A stretch of 64,000 nt of DNA from Pseudomonas sp. A34-9 (GCF_029543085.1 NZ_CP119967.1:372001-436000), one strand, 5' to 3'. Positions 1 to 8,193 are shown, counted from the first letter of the stretch. Translations and numbers: made by a program. Notes: generated by a model from the letters alone, not told the origin.

Positions 1-88
1 GAATCCGGAACGCCCCGTTGGTTTCTTTTTACGAGAAGGAAAACCAGACGGGCCGGACGCAATCGCTTTCCTTGCAAAGGTAGTTTCG

Positions 89-1480
89 ATGAGCAGTACC
101 CCAAGCTCCAATGGCCTCGAACAGGGGCTCAAACCGCGTCATGTGACCATGTTGTCGATCGCCGGTGTTATCGGCGCCGGTCTGTTCGTTGGCTCCGGCC
201 ACGCCATCGCTGCTGCCGGCCCTGCCGTGCTGCTGGCTTATGCTGCCGCCGGTACCCTGGTGGTATTGGTGATGCGCATGCTCGGCGAAATGGCTGTTGC
301 CTCGCCGGATACCGGTTCGTTCTCGACTTACGCCGACCGTGCCATCGGGCACTGGGCCGGTTTCACCATCGGCTGGCTGTACTGGTGGTTCTGGGTGTTG
401 GTGATTCCACTGGAAGCCAACGCCGCCGCCACCATCCTCCACGCATGGTTCCCGGGTGTCGGCATCTGGGCGTTCGCGCTGATCATCACCATGCTGCTGA
501 CCGTGACCAACCTGTTCAGTGTGAAGAATTACGGCGAGTTCGAATTCTGGTTTGCCCTGATCAAAGTGCTGGCGATCATCGGCTTCATCATCCTCGGTCT
601 GGCAGCGATCTTCGGCTTCCTGCCGAACAGCCAGGTCAGCGGTGTGTCGCATCTGTTCGACAGCGGCGGCTTCCTGCCAAACGGCATGGGCGCGGTACTT
701 GGCGCGATCCTGACCACCATGTTCTCCTTCATGGGTACCGAGATTGTGACCATCGCGGCCGCGGAATCGAAGAACCCGGGCAAACAAATCTCCAAGGCCA
801 CCAACTCGGTGATCTGGCGGATCGGTTTGTTCTACCTCGTGTCGATCTTCATCGTTGTGGCACTTGTGCCATGGAACGATCCTACGCTGGCCAACCTCGG
901 TTCCTACCAGACTGTGCTTGAGCGTATGGGCATCCCGAACGCCAAGATGATCGTCGACATTGTGGTTCTGGTCGCGGTGACCAGTTGCCTGAACTCGGCG
1001 CTGTACACCTCGTCGCGCATGCTCTTCTCCCTCGGCAAGCGCGGTGACGCACCGGCCATGTCGACCCGCACCAACAAAAGCGGCACGCCTTACTGGGCGG
1101 TGATGCTGTCCACTGGCGCGGCATTCCTCTGCACCTTCGCCAACTACGTGGCCCCGGCTGCAGTGTTCGAATTCCTGCTGGCCAGCTCCGGTGCGATCGC
1201 ACTGTTGGTGTATCTGGTGATCGCGTTTTCGCAACTGCGTATGCGTAAACAACGCATGGCACGCGGCGAGAAAATCGTCTTCAGCATGTGGCTGTTCCCG
1301 GGCCTGACCTACGCGGTGATCATCTTCATCGTCGCAGCCCTGACCATCATGCTGTTCCAGGAAGCGCATCGCGTGGAAATCCTCGCGACGGGCCTGCTGA
1401 GCCTGATGGTAGTGGCTGCCGGTCTGTTGGTGGCGCGCCGTCGCAAGCTGGAAAAACGTGGCGCGGTGGTGTTGAACTGA
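89..1480 (+). CDS. gabP: APC-family amino acid permease, GABA permease-like
   Basis: A 463-residue inner-membrane permease of the amino acid/polyamine/organocation family, probably importing GABA or a related amino acid by proton symport. The N-terminus has the family signature GVIGAGLFVGSG in TM1 (about residues 27-38), followed by TM2 and a run of hydrophobic segments consistent with 12 TM helices. The TM6 region contains FMGTEIVTIAAAESKNP, the usual substrate-site segment of GabP/AnsP/AroP-type permeases. The length matches E. coli GabP (about 466). The ATG at 89 is preceded by an AAAGGTAG-type ribosome site. The gene stands alone on the plus strand and is followed by a strong hairpin terminator. 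Family membership is certain; the GABA specificity is inferred from overall likeness. Confidence 0.85.
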   Translation: MSSTPSSNGLEQGLKPRHVTMLSIAGVIGAGLFVGSGHAIAAAGPAVLLAYAAAGTLVVLVMRMLGEMAVASPDTGSFSTYADRAIGHWAGFTIGWLYWWFWVLVIPLEANAAATILHAWFPGVGIWAFALIITMLLTVTNLFSVKNYGEFEFWFALIKVLAIIGFIILGLAAIFGFLPNSQVSGVSHLFDSGGFLPNGMGAVLGAILTTMFSFMGTEIVTIAAAESKNPGKQISKATNSVIWRIGLFYLVSIFIVVALVPWNDPTLANLGSYQTVLERMGIPNAKMIVDIVVLVAVTSCLNSALYTSSRMLFSLGKRGDAPAMSTRTNKSGTPYWAVMLSTGAAFLCTFANYVAPAAVFEFLLASSGAIALLVYLVIAFSQLRMRKQRMARGEKIVFSMWLFPGLTYAVIIFIVAALTIMLFQEAHRVEILATGLLSLMVVAAGLLVARRRKLEKRGAVVLN

Positions 1481-1499
1481 TCCGTAACGCGTAATGCAA

Positions 1500-1536
1500 A
1501 ACGGCCGCTGTCAGTGATGACTAGCGGCCGTTTTTG
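1500..1536 (+). terminator. Rho-independent terminator after gabP-like gene
   Basis: A perfect 9-bp stem (ACGGCCGCT / AGCGGCCGT) with a short loop is followed directly by a run of five T residues. It lies 20 bases after the permease stop codon and before the convergent small gene, so it ends the permease transcript. Confidence 0.85.
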
Positions 1537-1549
1537 TTGGTGAGCGGGT

Positions 1550-2002
1550 TTATTCGCTCTTTTCTTCTTCGGTATTCACCGACTTGCCGTAAGTATCCAG
1601 CGCAATCCCGAAATCGGTGATGAACTGCGGCTCGCTCAGCCAGGCCTGGGCTTCTTCGATCGTTACGCCATCGGCCCACATGCGGTAGTCGATCAGCATG
1701 TCGGCGGCCAGGTGAGTGGCGGCCATGCCTTCGTTGTCGGCATTTTCCATGTCCAGCAGATCTGGATGATCAACGATGATGAACGCCAGTTCGCGCAGCA
1801 GGGTCAGCAGCATGTCGTTGCGGCTGATGGCTTCGGCGTCGCGCATTTTGCTGAACATCGCCAAGGTGTAGTCCGGGATCGGCTCGGCGAGGTGGCCGAG
1901 GTCTTCGTCCTGGTCCAGCGGCTTGCGGCCGACCATGCGGATTTGCTTGGCTTTGGCCTTGGCGCGTTTGGCGCGTTTCTGTTGCTTGTTCAGGGATGCC
2001 AT
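1550..2002 (-). CDS. Conserved hypothetical protein, basic N-terminus (paralog B)
   Basis: A 150-residue soluble protein with no signal peptide or TM segment. The first 20 residues are extremely basic (NKQQKRAKRAKAKAKQ); the remainder is acidic and predicted helical. It is a clear paralog of the gene directly upstream on the same strand (2009-2422): both start MAS-x-NKQQKRA-x-RAKAKAKQ and share the same body layout (a helical core with a LLxELAFI or LLELVYE segment, then xYRxW, then W-L/I-S-E/P-x-F). Only 6 bases separate the two genes, so they are cotranscribed and came from a tandem duplication. The basic tail suggests nucleic-acid or ribosome contact, but that is inference. Function unknown. 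Confidence 0.8.
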   Translation of the reverse strand: MASLNKQQKRAKRAKAKAKQIRMVGRKPLDQDEDLGHLAEPIPDYTLAMFSKMRDAEAISRNDMLLTLLRELAFIIVDHPDLLDMENADNEGMAATHLAADMLIDYRMWADGVTIEEAQAWLSEPQFITDFGIALDTYGKSVNTEEEKSE

Positions 2003-2008
2003 GGGAAC

Positions 2009-2422
2009 TCAGTTCTTCTGTTGGGTTTGTGCGGCGATCGCGTCGGACGCCGCTACATAGTCAGCCTGGAAGGCCGGGGATTCGATCCACGCCAGCGCGC
2101 CGGCCTCGTCGGTTTCCTGTGACCACTGGCGATACTCGATCAGCGCGGCGAGGATGAAATCCATCGCGCCTTCTTCGCCTTCCTGCTCATAGACCAGTTC
2201 CAGCAACGGGTCTTCGAGGAACGCGGTACACAGGGCTTGCTGGCTGATCTTCTCGGCGTCGATCATTTTTTTGAACAGCTCGGTCAGGTCCACCGATTCG
2301 AAGTCGATGCGGTCATCGTTGGGGTCCAGCTCGACCGGCGCTTCAGCGCGTTTGGTGCGGTTCTGCTTGGCCTTGGCTTTGGCCCGGGTGGCGCGTTTTT
2401 GCTGCTTGTTGGCGGAGGCCAT
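2009..2422 (-). CDS. Conserved hypothetical protein, basic N-terminus (paralog A)
   Basis: A 137-residue protein and upstream partner of the paralog at 1550-2002. The ORF remains open to 2530, but the ATG at 2422 is chosen because the protein then begins MASANKQQKRATRAKAKAKQ, aligned with its paralog, and because the longer version would run into the hydrolase coding region. The body is acidic, with segments LTELFKKMIDAEKIS and ALIEYRQW. No known domain is recognised. It lies 29 bases downstream of the alpha/beta hydrolase gene on the same strand, which suggests a three-gene transcript. Confidence 0.78.
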   Translation of the reverse strand: MASANKQQKRATRAKAKAKQNRTKRAEAPVELDPNDDRIDFESVDLTELFKKMIDAEKISQQALCTAFLEDPLLELVYEQEGEEGAMDFILAALIEYRQWSQETDEAGALAWIESPAFQADYVAASDAIAAQTQQKN

Positions 2423-2451
2423 GATGTGTTCCGTCGTGCGTTGAGAGGGGC

Positions 2452-3402
2452 TCAGCTGCGCGGGACTTGCCGCCCGGGTGTGTCGGGGGCCAGTGCGCCG
2501 GTTTGCAGCCAGGTCAGAGCGATGGGCCATAGTGTGGCTTGGTATGCGCTGCGAAAAAAGGCGAAATGTCCGACTTGTTGTTCGCCGATGTCCCGCGGCT
2601 CGATGCGCAGGTGGGTTTTTTTAGCGTTGTCGAAGTAGGCGAGCAGGCGTTCGATCGCCGCAATTGTGCCGTAAGGGTCGTCGCTGATGCTGATGGCCAA
2701 GGTCTGCGCGCGAACATCGGCGAAGGGCAGGGCGCCCTTATTTTTCATCAGCGCGCGACCGCTGGGGCGCTGTTCGTAACGCGCGGTAGGCGTGCTCCAG
2801 TCACGCACAACGCCTTTCGGCGTATCCTCCAGCCAACCGAGTCGCTTGCCGGGGAAGAAGCCGCAGAACAGCGTCAGCGACGGCATCACCACATGCCATT
2901 TGCCGAACATGCGCCAGCGGTGCTCGGTTGCATAATCGCGCCAGTAGGCGAACTGCGCGCCCACGGTGACCAGCCGTCGGATAACCCGCCCGGACTCGCC
3001 CAGCCCCGCCGCGCAACCGCCAAAACTGTGGCCGACCACGTCGATCGGCTGGCGAGGAAACTCACGTTGCGCGCGTTTGAGCATCGCTTCGAAATCCAAT
3101 GCGCCCCAATCTGTCCACGAAGCATCCAAACCTTTGATCGACACGGAACGCGATTCGCCGATGCCGCGGTAATCGTAAGTCATCACGTCGAAATCGTTGG
3201 CGAACAGGTAAGCAGCGAAGCGCGAGTAGTGGCGGCAGCGAACAGATGTAGCAGCATTGATGATGACGACTGGGCGCTTGGCTTCGGGCAGGGAATGGCG
3301 CCAAGTAAAACCGCCCAGTACAAAGCCGTCGGCGGCTGACTCTTTGAAGGGAGCGCTGCCGATGGCTATGTCTGGCGAAAACGCGGTGCTGCATGAGTTC
3401 AT
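2452..3402 (-). CDS. Alpha/beta hydrolase family protein
   Basis: A 316-residue cytoplasmic serine hydrolase of the alpha/beta fold. Visible features are a GHSFGG nucleophile elbow (Ser126), a YDYRGIGES strand-loop (residues 76-84) and a late VGHFAFFR segment that supplies the likely catalytic His. The ORF is open to 3513, but the ATG at 3402 gives the natural N-terminus; the upstream extension is not protein-like. It resembles the uncharacterised COG4757-type hydrolases, whose substrates are unknown. First gene of a leftward set with the two basic-tailed paralogs. Two palindromes upstream (3471-3487 and 3515-3539) may be its operators. Confidence 0.8.
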   Translation of the reverse strand: MNSCSTAFSPDIAIGSAPFKESAADGFVLGGFTWRHSLPEAKRPVVIINAATSVRCRHYSRFAAYLFANDFDVMTYDYRGIGESRSVSIKGLDASWTDWGALDFEAMLKRAQREFPRQPIDVVGHSFGGCAAGLGESGRVIRRLVTVGAQFAYWRDYATEHRWRMFGKWHVVMPSLTLFCGFFPGKRLGWLEDTPKGVVRDWSTPTARYEQRPSGRALMKNKGALPFADVRAQTLAISISDDPYGTIAAIERLLAYFDNAKKTHLRIEPRDIGEQQVGHFAFFRSAYQATLWPIALTWLQTGALAPDTPGRQVPRS

Positions 3403-3470
3403 GTGACTTGGCCTTGGCGAGCGAGGACGGGTCGAGAATGAACTCCAGAGAGGGGCCAACGCAATCATTT

Positions 3471-3539
3471 GGAACGTAGTGCGTTCCGAATCACTTAGTG
3501 AGGGCCATTTCAATATTCGTGACGCACTGCGTCACGAAT
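3471..3539. promoter_or_regulatory. Two adjacent palindromes in an intergenic region
   Basis: The gap between the leftward hydrolase (start 3402) and the rightward secreted protein (start 3668) holds two palindromes. The first is GGAACG-N5-CGTTCC at 3471-3487. The second is a perfect 12-bp inverted repeat around a single base at 3515-3539 (arms ATTCGTGACGCA and its complement). Neither has a T-run, so they look more like operators for a dimeric regulator of the divergent genes than terminators. No cognate regulator gene is in the window. Confidence 0.45.
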
Positions 3540-3667
3540 TGGATAAATCACGACGCAGTCTCTTTCGCACCCACGTCAAGTTCAAATCATTCTAAAACGC
3601 GACCCTCCTTTGCCAAATCCAATAAAGAGTAATGGTTGGGTTCTACACGAACCCGGGAGTCGTGATC

Positions 3668-4117
3668 ATGAAACGCGTTATTTCATTCATGCTGCCCATC
3701 GCCGCAGTCGTCGCATTGTTGTTTCCGGTGATGTTGCAGGCAGCCAGTCTTGAGCCCATCGACAGTGCGGGCGTGCAAGTTCAGCAGCAACAACAGAACG
3801 GCGTCGCTTATCTGGCCGGCGGGATCGGTGAGGATGAGGCCAAGGCTATTCAACAAAGCAGCGGTTACAACCTGCACATGACGTTCGCTGTAGGCGCGCA
3901 AGACGAGTACACCGCTGACGTCGACGTGATGATTCAAAAGTCGCCAGGGCAAACCGTACTGACGCTTAATAAAACCGGTCCACTGGTGTACGTACAACTT
4001 CCACCTGGCAAGTACACGGTGGTGGCTACTCGCAACGGCGAAACACGGCACGACGTGACAGATGTCGGCAGTGGCACGGCGCGCAATCTGGTGTTCCACT
4101 GGAATGACGCGGGATAG
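3668..4117 (+). CDS. Secreted/periplasmic protein of unknown function
   Basis: A 149-residue protein. The ATG at 3668 is used because it is followed at once by a typical Sec signal peptide: KR, then a hydrophobic core, then cleavage near LQA-A at about residue 25. The mature part has a Gln-rich stretch (VQQQQQNG). It ends in a beta-rich segment, YVQLPPGKYTVVATRNG, that resembles the carboxypeptidase-regulatory/PEGA type of beta-sandwich. This suggests an envelope protein that binds rather than catalyses. No clear family name. It stands alone, just before a yceK-like gene. Confidence 0.7.
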   Translation: MKRVISFMLPIAAVVALLFPVMLQAASLEPIDSAGVQVQQQQQNGVAYLAGGIGEDEAKAIQQSSGYNLHMTFAVGAQDEYTADVDVMIQKSPGQTVLTLNKTGPLVYVQLPPGKYTVVATRNGETRHDVTDVGSGTARNLVFHWNDAG

Positions 4118-4139
4118 CGATGGATGTGATTGCAAGGCC

Positions 4140-4165
4140 GAGGCGCGGGTACAATCCCGCGCCTC
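4140..4165. other. 10-bp perfect inverted repeat between two genes
   Basis: GAGGCGCGGG and its exact complement flank a 6-base centre, TACAAT. It lies 23 bases after the stop of the secreted protein and 28 bases before the start of the lipoprotein gene. There is no clean T-run, so it may be a weak terminator or may overlap the lipoprotein promoter (TACAAT as -10). Confidence 0.45.
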
Positions 4166-4193
4166 ATATTGTGTGATGTAAGGAAACGCGGGT

Positions 4194-4484
4194 TTGAAAG
4201 GGATTTTGCGTGCTGTTTGGGTCATCGGCCTGGTCTTGCAGTTGAGCGGCTGCGGAACGTTTATCGGGCGTTTGAATGACGGTTTGTCCGATGCTCAGTA
4301 TTACCGAGGGGTTGATGGCAACCTTCATCTGTTGGGTGTGCGAGGGGGCGGCAGCGATGGCATGCCGGCGGCGATCGTCTGTTACATGATGATTGTCTGC
4401 CCGCTCATCACCGTCGTATCCCTGCCAGTGGACGCCGCTCTGGACACGGTTCTGCTGCCTGTCGATTACATCAATACGCTTTAG
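4194..4484 (+). CDS. YceK/YidQ-family lipoprotein (DUF1375)
   Basis: A 96-residue outer-envelope lipoprotein. It starts with TTG at 4194, with a TAAGGA ribosome site 11 bases upstream. The signal peptide ends in the lipobox LSGC (Cys20). The mature part has the family pattern of a short Tyr-rich stretch (AQYYRGVDGN), a hydrophobic Cys-containing segment and the ending LPVDAALDTVLLPVDYI, typical of YceK/YidQ proteins. Role unknown. Its last bases overlap the 3' end of the convergent membrane-protein gene at 4481-4834. Confidence 0.82.
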   Translation: MKGILRAVWVIGLVLQLSGCGTFIGRLNDGLSDAQYYRGVDGNLHLLGVRGGGSDGMPAAIVCYMMIVCPLITVVSLPVDAALDTVLLPVDYINTL

Positions 4485-4834
4485 GTTTTCTTTGCGCGGC
4501 GTTTGCGCTTCGGTGTGCTCAAGGGCTCTTGTACCTTGCGATAAATCCACAGCCCGAACACGCCTGCCGCCAGTAGAAACACTGTGCCGACGCTCTGCCA
4601 GACAAACTCGAACCAAAACCGCCGAGGTTGCAGGGCCAGGGTGTAAGTGCTGCGCGGGCCACGATTGTTGGTGGTGATCGAGCCGCTGATCCAGCTGTCG
4701 ATCAGCATCCAGATCGATGCGCCGATGGCGAAGGCAATCAGCACGGCAACGAGAACAGTCAGCCAGTAAGTCACCCGACTTGGCCGATAGGGCGGCGGAT
4801 GGGGCAGAGGGACGCGGGTTTTCCTTTGATTCAT
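4481..4834 (-). CDS. Small two-TM inner-membrane protein
   Basis: A 117-residue protein. The ATG at 4834 overlaps the stop of the upstream hydrolase gene (ATGA), so translation is coupled. Two hydrophobic helices are visible (about residues 22-46 and 75-95), with a polar loop between them and a basic C-terminal tail (KRKRRAKKT). No known family is recognised. It is the last gene of the oxygenase/TSUP/hydrolase operon and could be a partner of the transporter, but nothing in its sequence proves that. Confidence 0.7.
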   Translation of the reverse strand: MNQRKTRVPLPHPPPYRPSRVTYWLTVLVAVLIAFAIGASIWMLIDSWISGSITTNNRGPRSTYTLALQPRRFWFEFVWQSVGTVFLLAAGVFGLWIYRKVQEPLSTPKRKRRAKKT

Positions 4835-5712
4835 GACGCTTGGGACCTGTTTCCGGCATTGATGAACTGCGCTATCTCCCTCGCCAATTGCACTGCGCGC
4901 GGCGGGTTTTCCCGGAGCCACGTTGATACCGCGTGGTCGCACCCCGGCAGCACGATTTTTCTGAATTGATTGGGGGCCAGACTCTTTTCAATGGCCTCGA
5001 TGACCTCATAGGGAATGGCGCTATTGATCAAGCGCTCGCCCATTTGCTGCGTTCCGGCAGAGGTACCGGGAATCCCGCCAAACGCGGTTGATCGAAGGCC
5101 ATCATATTCGCCGATCACCAGCAAGACCTTCCCGTCGAACGTGCGCAGGAAATCCAGCGATGGCGAATCGAGAAAACCGTTAGGCACCGAAATCGCGCTC
5201 TTGAAGGGTGACCCAAACGGTTGCTGCCAGGCCGCTTCCGCATACAGGGCAGGACAGAACAGCACGATGTGCCTGACTGAAGCGCGATGCGCTTGCGCTA
5301 CCTTGAGCGCCAGTGCGCCCCCGAGGCTATGACCGATCACTGTGCTGAGTTCGGCGCCAAGATGATCGGCAAACTGTAAGGCCTCCTGAAGGTTCTGTGC
5401 CAGTGAAGTGTCTTCAAGGGCAACATCAGCGCCGGGACTGTGGCCGGAAAGATTGAAACTGAGGCTGGCAATGCCCAGCGCCTGCAACGGGTGCAGAATG
5501 GCGCTGAGTCGCGAATAGTCAGAGCGGGCGCCGTGAATGGCCAGCACCTGCGGCGTTGAAGTTTCTGCGGCGGAACCGGTTAATACGCGACCTTCCAGTT
5601 GGTAGCCGACGAAGGTTTGCGCAAAGAAAAACTCAGGGCCGGTTGGCGCCTCATCGAACTGCAACCGAGACTGAAGTCGAGACGCGCCGGTCAGCGCCAA
5701 CCGATTGATCAC
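4831..5712 (-). CDS. Alpha/beta hydrolase fold protein
   Basis: A 293-residue predicted serine hydrolase. The likely triad is complete: Ser129 in GHSLGG, Asp204 in GEYDG and His260 in GCDHAVS. An oxyanion-region motif, AIHGARSD, is at about residues 58-65. It starts with GTG at 5712, overlapping the TSUP stop (GTGA), and ends overlapping the start of the two-TM gene, so the three are translationally coupled. Length and motifs fit an esterase, thioesterase or peptidase-like hydrolase. The operon context, downstream of a 2OG oxygenase, suggests processing of the same small molecule; this is inference. Confidence 0.8.
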   Translation of the reverse strand: MINRLALTGASRLQSRLQFDEAPTGPEFFFAQTFVGYQLEGRVLTGSAAETSTPQVLAIHGARSDYSRLSAILHPLQALGIASLSFNLSGHSPGADVALEDTSLAQNLQEALQFADHLGAELSTVIGHSLGGALALKVAQAHRASVRHIVLFCPALYAEAAWQQPFGSPFKSAISVPNGFLDSPSLDFLRTFDGKVLLVIGEYDGLRSTAFGGIPGTSAGTQQMGERLINSAIPYEVIEAIEKSLAPNQFRKIVLPGCDHAVSTWLRENPPRAVQLAREIAQFINAGNRSQAS

Positions 5713-6500
5713 AAGGCTGCCAGGGTGTGGAGGACTGCAACCCGCAATGGATTGGTCTCTACGCTCAACAGCTTGATCGCCAAGGCGCAGCAGACCACGA
5801 TCAACATCGGTTTGATCAAGCGTGGGCCGACCCGGACAGCCGCTCTAGCGCCCAGTTGTGCGCCGAGGAAGGCTGCCAGTGCCATGGCAATCGCAATCGG
5901 CCAGATGATCACGCCTTTGGTGATGAAAACTGACAACGAACCCAGATTGCACGACGCGTTGGCCAGTTTGGTGAAGCTCATGGCCCGCATCATTCCAAGC
6001 CCGCAAAGCAGCACGAAACCGACGATAAAGAATGAACCTACACCCGGACCGAAGATACCGTCGTAAAAGCCCAGGATTGGCGCCACGGTGAACGAGAAGA
6101 GCAGAATGCCGATTCTCTTGCGACGATCTTCATTGGCCAGTTTCGGCGAGAGCGCAAAGTAGATCGCCACCAGAATAAGCATGACGGGCACGCACACTTC
6201 CAGATAGCGCTTATCAATAGAGCTGACCAACAGTGCCCCGCTGGCGCCACCCAGGAATGCGCAGATAACCAGGAAGCGCCCCTCGCGCCATTCAATCATG
6301 CCCTTGCGGGCAAAAGTGACCGTGGCCGAAATAGTGGCCGACGCGGCCTGAAACTTGTTTGTGGCAATCGCACTGATCGGGTCGACACCGGCCAGAAACA
6401 AGGCCGGCAAAGTAATCAAACCGCCACCTCCGGCAATCGCATCAAAAAAACCGGCGCAAAAAGCCACGAGCGCCAACATGCCAATTACATCCCAAGCCAT
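5709..6500 (-). CDS. TSUP (TauE/SafE) family membrane transporter
   Basis: A 263-residue inner-membrane protein with about eight TM helices. The ATG at 6500 is used, with a GGGAA ribosome site; the longer ORF adds a non-hydrophobic leader. The two half-repeat signatures of the family are present: FDAIAGGGGLITLPALF near the start (residues 19-35) and GFYDGIFGPGVGSF in the middle. Characterised TSUP members move small organic anions such as sulfite, sulfonates or sulfoacetate. This one resembles the YfcA branch, whose substrate is not firmly known. It lies between the 2OG oxygenase and a hydrolase in a leftward operon and may export or import the pathway compound. Confidence 0.87.
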   Translation of the reverse strand: MAWDVIGMLALVAFCAGFFDAIAGGGGLITLPALFLAGVDPISAIATNKFQAASATISATVTFARKGMIEWREGRFLVICAFLGGASGALLVSSIDKRYLEVCVPVMLILVAIYFALSPKLANEDRRKRIGILLFSFTVAPILGFYDGIFGPGVGSFFIVGFVLLCGLGMMRAMSFTKLANASCNLGSLSVFITKGVIIWPIAIAMALAAFLGAQLGARAAVRVGPRLIKPMLIVVCCALAIKLLSVETNPLRVAVLHTLAAL

Positions 6501-6575
6501 TACATTTTCCCTTTTATAGTTATTGGCCAGCCATTTACATGACTGGCCATTCAACAGCTTTGCGTGCAGCGAACA

Positions 6576-7655
6576 TCAGCCCTGTATCAATAGTGGATCG
6601 TCTGAAATGACAATCGGGGACGAGAACTTCGACAGGCCGAAGATGCGCACCAATACACGTCGATTGTCTTTGATGACATCACGACAGTGCAGGGCCCGGA
6701 CGTTATTGATCACCATGGCCGATTCTTGCGTCAGTGTGTATTGAACCGGTGTTGCTTTACCCACGCTTTGACAAAGCGCGGAGTAAGCCTCTTTGACAAA
6801 GTCCGAGGCGTTGTCGTTGACCGAAAAACGGTACGAGTTGAATCGCGCGGCGAATCCGACGTTGTCATCGAACTCCAGAATCGAAACATTACGGCCATCC
6901 TCGCCCTTGCCACTGACGAAGGAGTCGCTGCGGGTGAACTGGAAGCTGCCTGTCGTCAGTGCGAGGCAGCCAGTGACGCCGATTTCGTCCAGCAGAGGTG
7001 GCAACGGAATGACCGAGGTCGGTTCCAGGCCTGGATTCCACAGCGCCGACAGGATCAACGACGATGGCGACGGCGAATGCCCGTCTTGCGCGTTCACAGC
7101 GCACCAGTACGGCGCTTCGGTGTGCGGGCCGAGCGCGAGACCGGAGTGGGAGCTGAGCTCTTTGATTTCCGGTTCATCATTGATTTTGGTCAGGCCGCCG
7201 CCCTTGAAGTTGGCGACGAGCCGGACCAGTTTGCCTTCGTTGTCCATGTCGTAGGCAAAGGCGCTGTTATCCACCAGCTTCAACAGAATCTGATTACGTG
7301 CTGCCAGACAAAGTACGTCGTGACGATGCTCCAGAGCGTTCAGGTCCGGCAGTTCATCCGGAGGGCTGGTGGCGCTGACTTTTTGCATGCCCTCAAAAAT
7401 CAGCAGGGAAACCAGGCCGTCGGAGTAAGCACCGAGCAGTTCGCATTGATCCTTGGAAAACGAAAACTTCAACTCGGTCGCTGCCAGCGAGGCTTTGGAC
7501 TTTGCGCCTGCGGCTTGTGGCCCGCCCATGGCTGCCAGTTCTTCAGAGAAGGTGTGCAGCAGCTTCGCTTGTTGCGTATCAAAACTGAAAGTTCTGACTT
7601 CCTGTTCAACTAAAGACTCAACGGTTTTATAAGTGTGTTGTAAGGCTTCGGTCAT
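6576..7655 (-). CDS. Clavaminate synthase/VioC-like Fe(II)/2-oxoglutarate dioxygenase
   Basis: A 359-residue oxygenase of the TauD/CAS-like fold. Metal ligands appear as His178-x-Glu180 (in ALGPHTEAPYW) and His323 (in ALHCRD), with the 2OG-binding Arg337 fourteen residues after the distal His. The HxE ligand pair in place of HxD, and the His-N13-Arg spacing, are hallmarks of clavaminate synthase and the arginine/asparagine oxygenases VioC and AsnO, which hydroxylate or desaturate free amino acids. The ATG at 7655 has an AGGGATG ribosome site. It is the first gene of a leftward operon with a TSUP permease, a hydrolase and a two-TM protein. No NRPS is nearby, so a free amino acid or similar small acid is the likely substrate. 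Fold assignment is confident; the substrate is unknown. Confidence 0.82.
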   Translation of the reverse strand: MTEALQHTYKTVESLVEQEVRTFSFDTQQAKLLHTFSEELAAMGGPQAAGAKSKASLAATELKFSFSKDQCELLGAYSDGLVSLLIFEGMQKVSATSPPDELPDLNALEHRHDVLCLAARNQILLKLVDNSAFAYDMDNEGKLVRLVANFKGGGLTKINDEPEIKELSSHSGLALGPHTEAPYWCAVNAQDGHSPSPSSLILSALWNPGLEPTSVIPLPPLLDEIGVTGCLALTTGSFQFTRSDSFVSGKGEDGRNVSILEFDDNVGFAARFNSYRFSVNDNASDFVKEAYSALCQSVGKATPVQYTLTQESAMVINNVRALHCRDVIKDNRRVLVRIFGLSKFSSPIVISDDPLLIQG

Positions 7656-8193
7656 TGTTTACATCCCTGTCGTATCGGCTCCCTTTGTATTTTTTTGTGG
7701 GAGCTGTTGGCTGTTTCGATGATGCAATGCGTGCCGAGCGCACGCACAGATCCGGACGTGGGCGAGTTGATACAGGTCTGGTTTTTTCGGGAGGGCACAG
7801 GGCGCTGTGACGCGACAGTTCAAACAAATGTTGAATGCCGGGTCCGTGTTTGCTGTCGCTTGCCTGACAGTTGAAACAACAGCAGATGACCTGCGCTGAG
7901 GTCTTGTCCTCCATGACAACTTTATGAGGGGGCTTGGTTCTGCGAGCGATCCTGCTCGCAGACGCAACTCTCCTGCTGCCAGCAATAACCTCGGTAGTCT
8001 CGAGGGTTCCAGGGCGCGGAGTGCGTTATTTGGGTAATGCGTTAAATGCCGGTCATCAGGACTGAAGTACTCGGCGATTATTTTCGGCAGTCAGCAACAA
8101 CCTGCCGAAAAAGCTGACGGAGCCTAACATCAAAATAATGGCTAACAAAAGCACTGGAAGAGGAGGTGGGGGTGGCTTATCAAATCGCAGGCA
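7656..8193. other. Intergenic region upstream of the oxygenase operon; no convincing gene
   Basis: About 540 bases between the oxygenase start and the tRNA-Phe terminator. Two overlapping open frames on the minus strand (7627-7914 and 7659-7985) give Cys- and Arg-rich peptides unlike any family and are not called. The stretch contains a short inverted repeat near 7945-7965 (GCGAGC/GCTCGC, REP-like) and a 10-bp perfect stem at 8081-8111 (TTTTCGGCAG/CTGCCGAAAA) without a T-run. It presumably holds the oxygenase promoter, but no clear -35/-10 pair stands out. Confidence 0.5.

Noticed and set aside
29..1369. Long open frame on the strand opposite the permease gene (446 codons)
   Set aside because: High-GC codon structure leaves antisense frames open; the product is His/Gln/Arg-rich low-complexity and matches nothing, while the sense gene is a clear permease.
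7627..7985. Two overlapping small minus-strand frames upstream of the oxygenase
   Set aside because: Both overlap the operon's 5' region, lack good ribosome sites and give unfamiliar Cys/Arg-rich products.
8081..8111. Rho-independent terminator
   Set aside because: A good stem, but no T-run on either strand; kept only as an inverted repeat in the intergenic note.
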